A stretch of DNA of 64,000 bases from Phoenix dactylifera (taxonomy: Eukaryota > Streptophyta > Magnoliopsida > Arecales > Arecaceae). The translations under genes were made by a program, and so were the position numbers. Below, piece after piece: positions 1 to 12,659 of this stretch. Position 1 is the stretch's first letter. Every line of letters begins with the position of its first letter. The stretch spans positions 19,317,528-19,381,527 of the forward strand of contig NC_052395.1 in assembly GCF_009389715.1 (NCBI RefSeq), given 5' to 3'. The notes beneath the pieces were generated by a model. That model did no database searches and had not been told where the DNA came from. It saw only the letters and a program-made list of their open reading frames with translations.

Positions 1-1247
1 ACATAAAAATTCTAGCCATCACTAACCTACTACTTACACTTGCACATACTACAAAATCTTATAAAACTCTAATATCCCCAACATGTTATCGATATCGATA
101 AGAATAATACTGCTGCCTCCAAAAGCCCATAATTTCTTTCACATGTCTTCCCCTACCATATCTAAACACCTATCAACAAACAAAAAAAAAGCATGCAAAC
201 AAAAAGGAAAAAAAAGACCTAGAGAACCAAAACAGCGAACCCTATCCAGATTCAACGAAAAAAATACACATTACAACTTCAAAGAAGTGCAAAACAACTT
301 AAACCATATTAAAAAAATTAAACACAAAACAGAGAGGGAAACGAAAATGAAAGGAAAACCATTGAGCAGAAACATACCATCTCCCAAATCTCGGAGTTCT
401 GGCGCGCAAGAAGTGTTCCAAAGAAGAGGAAGAGCCCAACGCCCAAAACAAGAAAGAAGAGTACGGATTCAAGAACCAAGAAAACAAACACAAAAGGAGC
501 GAACAGAAGGTATCAAAAGAAATGAAGATATCTGATTTCAGTACGTCTCCATGAAGAAAAAAGTCTCATTAACCAACGAAGAAAATCAAAGGAAACAAAA
601 TGCAAGAGAGCTCAAAATAACCGAAAAGAAGGGAAGAATGGCCCGGGGAGGGGGTGAGAAACAAAACCAAAGAGAGCTCCATGACAAAGAGAGAGAGGAA
701 ACGAAGGCAGAAAGACGAGAAGCCGGTGATCACTGAGAAATCCATCAATACCCTCACGGCCTATTTATAAGACGCCATCGAGCGCGACAGGGGAAACGCA
801 AGAAAGGGAAACGGGTCCCCTAACTTACCATTCAAGGAGAAGGAGAGGAGCTTGCCGTCGGACGTCGCTCGGCGCCGGAGAGGACAAGGGCCGGCCGCTC
901 GTCGTCGGAGAGAAGGGAGGAGGAGGACCTAGGGCTTGATCGATCGGGATGCCAAATGAGGAAGAGGGGGCCGGCCGCTTGGTTTTGTTATTAATTTGAC
1001 TTTTGACGACGCGTATACGCGTCGTCTTAGGATGCAATTACGGCGACGCTAATAAGTGTCGTCTGTTCTTAAAAAGCGTCGGCTGTTCCTGTAACATTAC
1101 GCCAACGCTCAAGAGCGTCGTCTGTTCTGGAGAATTACCGACGCTTATTTAAAGCATCGGCAAATCTTGGCCTCATTCAATTTTTTCCCGACGCTTATAC
1201 CTAGCGTCGGGAAAAATGCGTCGGGAAAGGCCATTTTTCCTGTAGTG
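1..1247 (-). mobile_element. CACTA (En/Spm) transposon, one terminal part
   Basis: The right end reads as the reverse complement of CACTACAGGAAAAATGG, the usual CACTA terminus, and is followed by a likely 3-bp target copy (CAT) before copia sequence resumes. From about 980 to 1235 there is a subterminal array of GACGC/GCGTC motifs in both orientations. The GC-rich stretch at about 825-1037 closely matches 18700-18960 of the CACTA element at 18483, so the two are one family in opposite orientation. Bases 1-780 are A-rich on this strand, hold no recognisable gene, and include a minus-strand TATAAATAG at 761-770. The other end lies left of the window. No transposase is visible. Confidence 0.8.
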
Positions 1248-1250
1248 CAT

Positions 1251-4200
1251 GTCAGAATCCACGAAACCATATAGGTAAACATCAAAACCACCATAGCATA
1301 GTTCTAAGTCTCTGGTTCTTTCCAGATACCGCAATATCCACTTCACAGCTCTCCAATGTTTCTGGCCTGGATCGCTCATGTATTTGCTCACCACTCCCAC
1401 TGCATGGGCAATATCCAGTCTCGTGCAAACCATGGCATACATAAGGCTTCCGACCGCTGATGAGTAGGGTACATATTTCATCTCATCTCGATCATCCTGC
1501 GTAGTAGGACACTTCTGCTTGAATAACTTGAAGTGTGCACCCAGCGGAGTACTCACAGCTTTAGCCTCGTCCATATTGAACCGCTTCAGCACCTTATCAA
1601 TGTACTCTGTTTGAGACAACTTCAACATTTTAAGCTTTCTGTCCCAGCTGATACGCATCCTAAGAACTTTCTTGGTTTCACCCAAGTCCTTCATTGAAAA
1701 CTTCTGGGACAATTATTCTTTTAGTTTCACAATCTCTCCCATGTTGGCGCTTGCCACCAACATATCATCTACATACAGAAGTAGAATGACATATGAGCTC
1801 TTCAATCCCTTGAAGTAGCAGCAATGATCACCATTACACCTCTGAAAATCATTCTTCAGCATAAATTGATCAAACTTCAAGTACCACTGACGGGGTGCTT
1901 GTTTCAAACCGTACAGACTTTTCTGAAGTCGGCACACCCAATATTTCTTTCCTTCACTACATATCCTTCTGGCTGCTTCATGTAGATTTTCTCTTCAAGA
2001 TCGCCATATAAAAATGCAGTCTTGATGTCAAGCTGCTCAAGATGTAAGTCTTTGGCTGCCACTATACTCAACACCATCCGGATAGTAGACATCTTCACAA
2101 CTGGAGAAAAGATCTCGTCAAAATTAATGCCCTCCTTATGCTGAAAGTCCTTGACCACAAGTCTCGCTTTGAACCTCTCAGAACCATCTAGTTCAAGCTT
2201 CAGTCTGTATACCCACTTATTGTGCAAAGCTCTCTTCCCCTTCGGAAGTGGAACCAAATCTCATGTCCTGTTGGATGATAGGGAATCCATTTCATCATCC
2301 ATGACAAGCTTCCACTACTTGTCACTGGCTTCGACCTGCAAAGCCTCCTTGTAACTTTTTGGCTCACCACCATCCGTAAACAACAAGTACTGTAGGAAGT
2401 CAGCATACCTAGACGGAGCTTTTCTGTTTTTTTTACCCTTGCGCAAAGCAATCGGGATATCAGCTAGCGGTTCTTCTTCTTGTTGTGCTTCTTCCACTGG
2501 CTCAGCAACTTCTTCATCGTCTCGAGACATTGTTTCATCATCCAGCTCTGCGTATTCCGATTTTATAGCTTTAACGCCTTGGCCCGTCTGTTGCTGCAGG
2601 TCCTTGTACATAACCTCTTCATTGAATACAACATTTCTGCTCCTGATGACTTTCTGATCTGTCGCATCCCAGAACCGGTCCAAAGTCATCACCACCGTAC
2701 CCAATGAATGTGCACTTCTTTAACTTTGCATCTAGCTTGGTTCAATTGTCTGCAGTATCAAGCACGTAAGAGATGCAACCAAAAGTACGCAAGTGAGATA
2801 GTTTCACCTCTTTCCCAGTCCATGCTTCCTCCGGCAGTCCAAGCTCCAATGCAACTGAAGGCCCTCTGTTGATCAGATACACTGCTGTACTGACCGCTTC
2901 CGTCTAAAAAATCTTCGGCAACCCTGCATGAAGCCTCATGCACCGTGCCCGCTCGTTGATGGTGCGGTTCATGCGTTCTGCGATGCCATTTTGCTGTGGC
3001 GTTCCTGGAACCGTCTTTAGTCTTCGAATTCCAGCTGAGGTACAATAAGCCTCAAACTCATCACTGCAGTATTCACCCTCATTGTCAGGCTTGAGATACT
3101 TCAATCTCTAACCTGTCTTATTCTCCACTAAAGCCTTCCACCTCTTGAACTTCTCAAATACATCGGATTTGTGCTTCAAGAAGTAGACCCATAGCTTTCG
3201 GGTAGCGTCGTCTATGAACGTGATATAGTACCTTGCTCCTCCATGAGAAGCCACTTGAGTTGGTTCCCACACGTCAGTATGTATGAGTTCAAACTTAGAA
3301 TTTTTTTTGGTACTACCTTCTTTTGAAAAACTGACCTTCTTCTACTTTGACAATACACAATCTTCACAGAATTCCAAATCCACAGATTTTAGATCTCCCA
3401 GTTTTTCTTTGGACATCATCACCTTCATCCCTTTCTGACTCATGTGACCGAGTCTCATGTGCCATGTCCTTGCATCAACAATCGGATTTGCAGCACTGAT
3501 GTTGGAATCAGTATCAGCTGTCATGTATAGTGTTCCCAACCTTGCACCTCGAGCGATCACCAAGGCTCCCTTAGTGATCTTCCAAGTATCATCATTGAAA
3601 GTGGTCAGAAACCCCAAATCCGACAACTAACTTACCGAAATCAGATTTCGAGCCAGTTTGGGTACATGTCGCACATCTCTTAGAGTTAAAGTCATCCTAC
3701 TTGATGTCTTTATCTGAGCATCTCCCTTTCTTACGATGTTGCAACTGTTTCCATCACCAAGATACACCTTGCCGTGATCACCGGCAACATAGTTTGAGAT
3801 GATTGTCTTGTTCCTAGTGGTGTGGAATGAGGCACCTAAGTCGACTATCCACGACTTCGGATGAACATCATAGAACAGTATCAGGGCATTGTCTTCACTT
3901 GCAGTTTCGGCTAGATTAGCACTTGCTTTAGTGTCAGAACCATCGTTGTTCTTTGGCACTTTGCAGTCTTTTCTCAAGTGACCCTTCTGCCCATAATTCC
4001 AGCACTTTCCAAGAGGTCTAGACTTGTTTTTAGACTTGGATCGTCCACCCCTGTTTCTGTCTCCCTTCTTTGAAGTCCTTCCACGTTCTTCAAAAGCCAG
4101 CGCATTTCCAGATGAACTCGCTGATGGATCCAGAATTTTTCTTCGAGCCTCTTCACTCAGAAAAAGAGCCACCACTTCATCAAACCTTGCTGTAGTCTTT

Positions 4201-5524
4201 TCCGAAGAATTACTAACAGCCGTGATGAAGCCTTTCCAACTTTCAGGCATCTGATCTAGAAGAGCTCACGCTTTTACCTCATCAGTGAACGTGATATTCA
4301 CATATTCCAATTGGGCACATAAGGTATTGAATTCACTCAGATGTGAATGAACACTCCCACTGTCTCTCATCTTCAAAGTGAATAACCGTCGAATCAGGAA
4401 TACCTTGTTCGCTCCTGTTAGCTCATTATACATGGAAGCCAGTGTGTCCATCAAATCTTTTGCAGTCTTTACTTTGGATATATTGGCGAGGATCTCTGAT
4501 GCTAAGGACAAACGGATAGCGGCGAGTGCCTTCTTATCAAGACGCTCCCACTTCTCTGATGGCATATCTATCGGCTTTGCTTTTTTTCTCCGCCTAGTGG
4601 TAGATTCAGATCCTTTGAGAGCAAGTAATCCTCCATCTGCATCTATCACACACCAAAGTTCTGTCCGTTGAATTTCTCTATCCTCAATATTCCTTCATCA
4701 GCCATTGGAACATAGGAAACGTAGCTCTAATACCAGTTGTTGCGGATGAAAGCACTCGCCCTCCGATCGTACTATTTTCTTTCCTAGATCCAAACTGCGG
4801 AAAGACGGATCGAGAAGAAGAAGTAGTAGAGAATAAAATCAAGCAATCACAAAGACAATAATTTTACATGGTTCACCCCAATACGGGTTACGTCCATAGA
4901 GGCCATACACAGAGATCAATATATTCAGCAAGGGTTACAACGATCTCTCTTCCTCATTGGAGATTGCACAACTAGGGCATACAAGAGAGATAGAACTCAA
5001 AAGGAACTCACTGCAGTCGCTCTAATCTCCCCTGGGGTTCACAAAAAAAATTCTATTTATAGGTTTTCAACACATAAGGAAACTTTCCTACAAAACCCTA
5101 AGTTAAAAGGCCCATCTTGCCACCATTTCAATCAATCCCGTGATCAGGAGTCGACTCTTCACTTTCAGGGATCGACTCCTGATAAGCTCGAGTCGACTCG
5201 GACATCCTCGGAACGACTTCAATTATTAGCACCGAAGACTGGCACGCTCTGTCTTTCTGAGAGAGTCGACTCCTACAGGGCTGGAGTTGACTCCTACAGG
5301 GCTGGAGTCGACTCCTGCAAGCGACCCCAAAAATAGCTCTCTGTTTCTTCACTGTGGCAAGATGCGAGTTGACCCTCTCATCCCTAGGGTCGACTCAAGC
5401 TTCACATGAGTTGACTCCTAGATGCTAGGGGTCGACTCCATTCAGTTGACACAAACTTTTTCAAGCAAACTCGAGCCAAATTCAATTGCAGTTATTTCGA
5501 GTTTCGATGCATATTTTCTCAACA
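1251..5524 (-). mobile_element. Ty1/copia element, Tork-like, broken fossil
   Basis: Read on the minus strand the order is LTR, primer-binding site, gag with a CCHC knuckle, protease, integrase and reverse transcriptase, which is copia order. Recognisable pieces are gag (about 3630-4650), the protease and GAG-pre-integrase region (about 3340-3900), integrase (about 2760-3330) and RT (about 1260-2260). The RT wording resembles the Tork/Tnt1 lineage. It is broken in roughly ten places. It was cut on the left by a CACTA insertion and continues, if at all, beyond that element. It is itself inserted in the LINE, since LINE sequence resumes right after its LTR. Confidence 0.85.
4738..5524 (-). repeat. 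5' LTR of the Tork-like copia element
   Basis: The LTR is about 787 bp, bounded by TG and CA. On the minus strand it is followed at once by a sequence close to the initiator-methionine tRNA primer site (TGGTATTAGAGC, about 4724-4735). A TATAAATAG box reads on the minus strand at about 5053-5061. Upstream of it, at 5147-5445, is a cluster of the palindrome GAGTCGACTC and variants. The base run just beyond (CGACC at 5525-5529) belongs to the LINE and is the likely target-site copy; its partner is outside the window. Confidence 0.75.
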
Positions 5525-6190
5525 CGACCAATAAGAATCCCCCGTGCTATCCCAGCTGCATATATCCCAGGATATCCAAGAATTAATTTGAACAATGTAG
5601 ATGCTTCTCAAAATAGATGGAGGAGGATCTTCCAACTTCAAGTCCTGGAGACCGATGACACAATAACCATCGTAACACAAAAAGTCTCTTACAATCCTTC
5701 TTCTGATAGGATCACCCAAGCCCTGTACATTCCAAAAAATCAAAGACACGCTAGTGAAGAAACACAATCATAAGATAGGAGATCCATGAAGATTTTCGAT
5801 ACACATACAACAGTAGAGGTAAAAAACACCAACACTTCAACAAAGAAGCATAAAGACCGCATCTTATAAGGATTAATTATGCAATCATAAAAAAAAAAAG
5901 ACCCAAAGACTTGCCGATGGGAACACAAAGTTAAGAAGACAGAACACCTAAAATCATCAACAAGACACTTAGAGGGATTGAAAGATTAAACCTTGAACAG
6001 ACAAGTTTGCACGGAGGGATCAAGCACTGCTAACCTCCACCCTCTCTTTCTCCATGGTGAGCAAGATTTTTGTGAACCTTGAAACATCATCCCCTAAAAT
6101 TTTGACCCCATTTCTTCGAGCCCAATTGAACAACGTATTAGCTGAAAAAGATTGGAAAACAAGCCTTTTATTCTTTGAGGGACAACAGGC
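5525..6190 (-). mobile_element. LINE (L1-type) fragment, unit 1
   Basis: The minus-strand reading at 5767 downward gives the start of an L1 endonuclease (IFWNVQGLGDP, then RRRIVRDFL), matching the LINE copies ending near 25380 and 59187. Farther right, about 6013-6180, another minus-strand frame reads as the tail of a LINE ORF1 (NWARRNGVKILGDD) ending in a stop, so the piece spans the ORF1-ORF2 junction of a two-ORF plant L1. The rest of ORF2 was displaced leftward by the copia insertion. It lies directly downstream of the ABCG gene in both units, so it was part of the segment before duplication. Confidence 0.75.
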
Positions 6191-6295
6191 ATCAGGAAGG
6201 CCTGGTGAGTTACAAACCCTTTTATGTTAAAATCTTCATATTACGAGTTACAAACCCTTAGTTTTGAGTTACAAAATTTCCTTTTTTCTGGAGAG
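6190..6295. other. ABCG copy 1 downstream spacer with short repeats
   Basis: This AT-rich spacer between the ABCG stop codon and the LINE probably includes the 3' UTR. It holds three spaced copies of GAGTTACAAA (about 6207, 6244 and 6268), two of them followed by CCCTT. Copy 2 keeps the same arrangement near 25830-25885. No clear poly(A) signal could be singled out. Confidence 0.4.
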
Positions 6296-9200
6296 TTAAT
6301 GTATGCAAGAACTATTGCCCGACTTGATCCTTCCGACCCTTATCAAGGCAACATAAGCCACCACCCTAAAAAAGATGAACATTATGAACAAGGCCGCAAT
6401 TGCTAGACTTTGATGGCTAAAGCCGACTACAGCAATTGCAGGAACACTTTCAACAGGACATCTCTGGCCACCGGAGCACTCGTAGGTGTCGCCGGACGAG
6501 TACTGAGCGGATATCTGGATCTTGAAGGTGTAGTAGATGTAGGAGATGTACTTGATCCAGGCAATGAAAGGGGGCACATGTTGGACGTAGTACCCCCCAG
6601 CGAGCATGAAGGAAAGCAAGATCACGGACGCAAGCGTGGTAGAAGCCTTGAGGTCCATGACCAAGGCCCCGAGTGCAAACCCGAGGCCTTGGGCGATAAG
6701 AACCTGCAGGAGCATGATAGACAGGGTAATGAGGAAGCTCCACAAGCTATGCTTCAGACCTCCCAACCAGTACGTGATGGTGAGGAACACAATGGGGAGG
6801 ATAAGCTCCATGGGCAAATCACCAACCATCCTAGCCGTGAAGTAGGAGGAGAGCCTGTACATTCCCGAAACTCTCTCTTTAGTCAGCATCGTGCGTTCCT
6901 GTGGGAAAGTGAATAAGGCTTCGAAGACGGGGTAGAAACTCCAGAATCCCAGGATAAAGTAAAGGAGGCCCATCTGGAAGCATTGACAAAGGGCGAAGCA
7001 ACAATGATCAAACAACCAAGTGGTGAACTGAAGGAAGAAATAATAATAAGGTGGAGAATTGAGAGAAGAGCCAAACCTGGTCTTGAACATGTCCTCTGGA
7101 TCCATACCACATAAACCCTCCAAGAAAAGCCACTATAATAATCTGTGCAACCTGGAATCCAGAGAAGGCCTGGTGCTTCCTTTCTTTCATGCCTCTCTGG
7201 AGCAACACTGAGAATTGTTCCCACCAGGTTGTAGACCACTCGTTTCTAGTTTTATGGAGCTCAGATTCTTTAAATTCTCCTCCTACTTCTCGGAGCTCCT
7301 CAACTATCTGATTATGCAAGCGGTGAGAGTAGGCAGAGGACAAAGTCTCCTTAAGAGCTTCTTGGCTCTGCAGTGTTTCATCGGGAGCCAAACCTGCATC
7401 CAATACACAGATTGCGAAGAACCGAGGGAGGATTTATGATATGACAGTCTTCTATTTTACCTCCATTTTTGTTTTGTTGATTCAATTGAATATTGAATTT
7501 TGTAGCTATTAAAAAATGCCACGTTCAATATTAATTACAAAGTATACTTTTGAGTCCTTCCAGTAACAAAAGTCAACCGACTTGAAACAACATAATCTTC
7601 AACAATCCAAACTAAACCTGAGCCACATCATGGAGTTAGAAACTCAAGTGTCAAAGACTATCCCTCGAATAAAATCAAAGTAGGAGATTCCACAATGAAT
7701 TCGAGTGGAGAAGTAAAAGGCTTTGCACTCGAGCAATACATGAAAGCGGAAAAAGCATAGCTGTGTACGTGAAGATATAAAGTGAGCATGCTCGGCCATA
7801 TATGGTGGATAGAAATTTAATTACTATAGATGGAGATTATTCCCACATGAATGATACGGGTCACTTAGTTGTTTTTATTCAAGTAATTGAAAAAAAAAAT
7901 TACTGTGGAGATCAAAGGAATTAGGCCTACCATACCAAAAAAAAAAAAAAAAAAGGAAAGAGAAAGTAGAGCAAGTAGCCTGAGCCAGAGCCTACCTGTG
8001 GAAATGAAATGCAAAATACATCATGGCAAGGCATGCTTTGGATGTCTCGTGAAAATTTGACCGTGCACTAAATATGGCCAAACATTGCCTGGCACGTGTT
8101 CGGATGCTAAAGATTTTCCAAGAGTTGACATTAAATTCGGATAGGGAAAAGGAAGGAGCTTTTTTTTTTTTTGCTAAAAATAGGAAGGAGCTTTTGACCA
8201 AAGAAAAAAAAAAAGAAAGAGCCAGTGCAGGAATGCAGCTGAGAACGTCGGCCGATAGGCCAAAGTTATTGCATCATTCCAAGAAAGGTACCCTTTTATG
8301 AGGTATATTGTACTTGTTTGAACGAGGAAGAGAACGTTAATGAGGGAAATAAAGGCATACCGTTGGCAAGGTCGAGAAGGAAGTCGGCGGGATTCATGGC
8401 CACGGCGGGGGCGTAGCCGATGCTGGCGAAATAGTTCATGGCGTCGGAGCCCTTGCCGAAGTAAAGGGTGTGGCCGTCGGAGAGCAGCAGGATCTTGTGG
8501 AACATGTAGAAGATCCGGCTGGAGGGCTGGTGGATGGTCATCACCACGGTCCTGCCCCCCCGGGCGAGGTCGGCGATGGTGGTCACGATCCGGCCGGCGA
8601 TGGTGGAGTCGAGGCCGGAGGTAGGCTCGTCGAGGAACAACAGGCTGGGGTTGATGAGCAGCTCCTGGCCGATGCTGACCCGCTTGCGCTCCCCACCGGA
8701 GATCCCGCGCACGAGGGACCCGCCGATCATGCTGTTGCAGCAGCCGAGGAGGCCGAGCTCGACCATGACCTGCTCGGCCTGGGCCGCCTTCTCGGTGCGG
8801 GAGAGGGTGCGCGGGAGGCGGAGGAGGGCGGTGTAGAGGAGGGTCTCGGAGACGGTGAGGTGGGGGTAGAGGATGTCGTCCTGGGAGACGAAGCCCATAT
8901 TGCGCCGGAGCTGGTTGGAGAAGGGCCGACCGTTGTAGGTGATGCTACCGGAGAGGCGGCGGCCGGGGCGGGCAAGGCGACCAGCCAGGGCCGTAAGCAA
9001 GGTGGTCTTCCCGCTCCCCGAGGGTCCCATCATCGCCAGCATCTCCCCCGGGAGCACGGCCCCGGACACCCCCTTCAGTATCGTCTTCTCGCCCTTCCTG
9101 GAGCCGTCTGCCTTCACCTCGATCTTGTACACCACATCCTCGAACTGCATCGATCCGATCCCGTTCCACCACAGAGAATAAGAGAAAAAAATAATAATAA

Positions 9201-9434
9201 GAATTAATTTGAGAAAATGAGAATTTATTTATTCATTTTTAAAAGGAGAGAAAACGGCACAGAAGGTGGGGAAGGGAGGACATGAGAGAAGAAAAAAAAG
9301 TAAATGAAGCCATCTGATCGATTTCACACCTTGAGAGTAACCGGATGGCGGGCCGTGGCGAAGATGGGACGACGACCGGCACCTTCCTCGTCTGCTTCCA
9401 GCTGCGATCGGGGTTGCATCTCCATCTCCGTCAT
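6296..9434 (-). CDS. ABCG (WBC) half-size ABC transporter, copy 1, intact
   Basis: The product is a plasma-membrane half-transporter that must pair to work; the closest remembered relatives are Arabidopsis ABCG14 and ABCG21. Coding exons are complement(9330-9434), (8361-9144), (7077-7393) and (6296-6973), 1884 bp in total, 627 codons plus stop, all with GT-AG introns and matching phases. Exon 1 starts MTEMEMQPR and ends VTLK, joining FEDVVYK of exon 2. The ATG is the first one after an in-frame stop. The nucleotide-binding domain has Walker [10 protein letters not shown] (residues about 75-83), signature ISGGERKR (about 183-190), Walker B LLFLDE with SGLDS, and H-loop TIHQPS (about 240). LDLANG spans the exon 2/3 junction. 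Exons 3-4 encode about six membrane helices with FTFPQER and GMYRLSSYF between them, then a conserved YEC...C loop. The substrate cannot be told from sequence. Confidence 0.92.
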
Positions 9435-9703
9435 CCTTCCCGTCTCCCTCTTCCAAATGTTCCCTTCCGCTTCAACGTAAAATCACGCTGCAGAATCTTT
9501 CTCTCTCTCACACACACCCCCACACCCACACACCCGTCGGAATTTTGCTGTAGGAGGAGCTTGTCTGGCCTCTCTCTCGTTCCTGTCTCGTGTCACTCGC
9601 TCCCTGGTTCACAAGACCTTCAGGACTGTGTTGTGCATGGGGAGGAGGAGTCGAGAAGAGGAGGATGGGGACAATTTGGGAGGAAGAGGTCTGCCCGCAC
9701 CCT

Positions 9704-9716
9704 TGATATATAAGCG
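9704..9716 (-). promoter_or_regulatory. TATA box of ABCG copy 1
   Basis: On the minus strand CTTATATATCAAGG lies about 270 bp before the ABCG start codon, in an otherwise GC-rich stretch, which fits a core promoter. The intervening leader holds a CT/CA-rich run (about 9500-9533). The core TATATA is at 9707-9712. The transcription start is inferred at about 30 bp downstream, near 9675. Confidence 0.6.
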
Positions 9717-9739
9717 CGGGGGAGTTCGAGGGGTTCAAG

Positions 9740-12659
9740 CATGGTAACCTCGACCCATCGCATCCCACCCTACGCGTGGATTCATCTCGCCTAAACCAGG
9801 TTTTGTTTTAGGAAAGGTGTTATCAGCGGTTCACGACGGTATATCCCAGTTCACAGCCCGTTCCGCTAGATAACGCCAGTCGATGGTGCTAGGCTGCACA
9901 ACATTTATTAACGGCTATAAAGAGGCGCAACACAATTAAGGGTTATATTCACATTACCCGCTTTTTGTCCTTTCCGATGAGGTTAATCTACTATGACTTT
10001 AATTGACATGCCATATGGAAATTAATGATATATATGAATTGGGCAGAAAACTGATCAGATAAATATCGATATGTTTATATTTATATTTAATATTAAAAAA
10101 TATTAAAATTAATATCTATATTTGTTCTAAACAAATTTAAATTAGACATTATGCATATCCATACTTGACATCAATGGATATAGATATGAGTTGGGTATTA
10201 AACATATACATTTTTTTAATCCAAATACAGGTATAAATCGGATACTTTTTTGGATATTAATCAAATTCGAACAAAATTCAATGATGAAAACTAGCAATAC
10301 ACATATGAACGTAAAAAAAGAATTCAGTAAAAAAATAAAATTTTAACAAGTATTTATTAATAATAAAAACTAACAATTTTATAAAGGATGTACCAATCGA
10401 GATTGCTTGTTACCAAAGTAGACGGAATCTATGGCACCTCAAAGATGTCTCTCGACTTCCAATTGCCGGGTGGAAACTAAGAAGTGGATGGAATAATCGA
10501 AACTCTAGTTGCTTGAAGACGACGAAGAGAAAAGAGGGACGAAATGGACGAACAAGAGGTTTCCGCCTTTCAGGCATGTAGGATAATTCAAAGAATTTTA
10601 TTTAAATCGAGTTTTTCGTATTCTAGTTACTGTCTTAAGTGACAGCCATCTGATATCTAGATTCTTTTTAGTTTAGATTTGGTTAATCACTTAATTGGTT
10701 TTCTAATTAAGCTTAACTTACACTTCTTCTTTTTACTTACCCTTGTTATACTGATATCTAAATCTAGATCTAGATTCAAATTCGAAAAAATCATGTGTAT
10801 CCGTATCCGAGAGATTTTTGAACTGATTATCCGAATCTGTATCGGGATCTAACCAGGTCAAAAAAATAGTATCTGAATCTAACCCGAATCAGATACGGAA
10901 ATAGATACGATCGGATATAATCCGACCTGCTTGTAGCCCAATGTGTGGTTCATAAATAAGTTAACCCTTCTGCTTCGATGGTTAAGTATGAAATATATGC
11001 TTTATACAAATGCCTTGGGAAGCCGCTACATTATTGATTTACCAAAAAAGGGAAACGAAAATGTTATGCGAAAGAAAATGATCCAAACATTCAAAATTAT
11101 TTTTAATAGCAAACAGTGTCTTGTATTAGCAAAATATACACTTTCTTTACATAAAATCAATGATAACGAATGGAGAATACAACACTTCAGCATATAAGTA
11201 GTAAGTCTAGAGAACATACTTGGAGGTCCATCGGGTGCAGTTTTTATAGAAAAAGATCAGCGCCAGTTGCCGAGCAAGACAGGCATGCACCCTAATTGCT
11301 CGATAATACCCTACTTATAACACGTCTCGCCCACATGGATTAATCGTGCACAATCATGGACCAAGATATAACAAACAATAGCTGTAGAGAATTAAATATC
11401 TTTATGCGCCTTTAATGCTAGCCATGTGGCGAACTCCTATTGGTCGACCAGCTATACTAGTTAGGGTTGTTACCGAGGCATATCACTGACCATGAGTAGA
11501 TAGATGTTTTATTGAATTATACAAAATATATATCGAATAGCTGATGAAAAATAACTATGGTAAGAAAAGAAAAGATACATAAGTAGATAAAATTGCATCA
11601 AAGTGTTTATTACTTGATGCTTTACCGAAAAATTATTTGTGTAATTACCTACATTGCATGTTTTAGGTACTATCATCATTCTTTTCTTCAAATAATTATT
11701 CAAACCTTGCCTCTTGATTTTTCTAAAAACTGTACTAATTGAAGGTTTCGTATATATCCTTCCTAGATGCTTCGTAGCATCCTCTCCTCCATTTGGAAAT
11801 TGAATAGATCAATTAGTTTGAATTAAATTTATTATTTGTTTTAGTGCCTAGACGTGTTTTATAGTGAACCAAGTTGCTGAGGAAGCATTTGCGACAAAAA
11901 TAAATTTGATAAGTGTTCAGTGCAACCCAAGATATAGCTTAGACTAGATCTGACAAGTATTTATGCAAATCATGTGGAAATTTATCTGATTTGAGCCCAT
12001 CTAGATAAGGCCCACACTAACACACATTTTGATTTGTTTTAGTTGTTTTAAATTGATCTCGACTCTGATTCAAAATAAGTCTCCGGTACGGTGATGGGAT
12101 ATATTTTATGGTGGTTGCAATAAAGTTAAATTCTATAAAACTATAGTAGAGATAACAACCATCTTAGTCTCTAAAACTGATGCTGCTTTCAATGGATGAG
12201 GCACATTATAAAAGAACACAACTATGGACTTGGTCCCCAACTCAATTGAGAGTGCTTGCAAGGTCTTCCCCATTAGAATGCTTGGAGATAGATTTGGAAA
12301 ATCAAGGTGCTGCTCATGGGTGGTGAGGAGCACATCCGAAACTTCTTGTGACTACAGTTAAGCTAGTTTCAAAGATCAAGATGTCAATTGCTTGACCTTC
12401 ATGTAAGTTTTATTGCCCTATACAGTTATTAAGTCATGCCAAGGCTAAAATGTGTTTATCCAAGTAAAATCAGTTTGTGTTTTTGGATTGGGAAACCCAT
12501 AGGATCCTTTGTCTAAGCTTCAATGTTAATTAAGGATCCAAACTCAACTCAATATGAACTTTTTTTGAGATAACAAATCTAAAAATGACCTAAATTATTG
12601 TTTCGACTTATAATTGAAGTCCTATCAAAATACAATCTTGAATTATATCTAAATTCTTA
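9740..12659. other. AT-rich intergenic DNA upstream of ABCG copy 1
   Basis: No credible gene was found here on either strand. Two stretches, about 10040-10300 and 10740-10930, are rich in GATATC/ATCCGAATCTG-type words typical of degraded plant repeats. The whole region is almost base-for-base the same in unit 2 (29358-32277), which is notable for non-coding DNA between diverged flanks. Confidence 0.5.

Noticed and set aside
83-535. A 150-codon plus-strand frame
   Set aside because: It is Lys/Arg/Gln-rich from A-rich DNA within a CACTA fragment, without motifs; the opposite strand looks like a leader sequence instead.
6410-6916. Plus-strand frame of 168 codons, echoed at 26024-26320
   Set aside because: Antisense of ABCG exon 4, whose membrane-domain reading is unmistakable.
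8470-9207. A 245-codon open frame on the plus strand, also in unit 2 (27959-28825)
   Set aside because: It is the antisense shadow of GC-rich ABCG exon 2, with low-complexity Gly/Glu/Arg content and no homologue I recognise.
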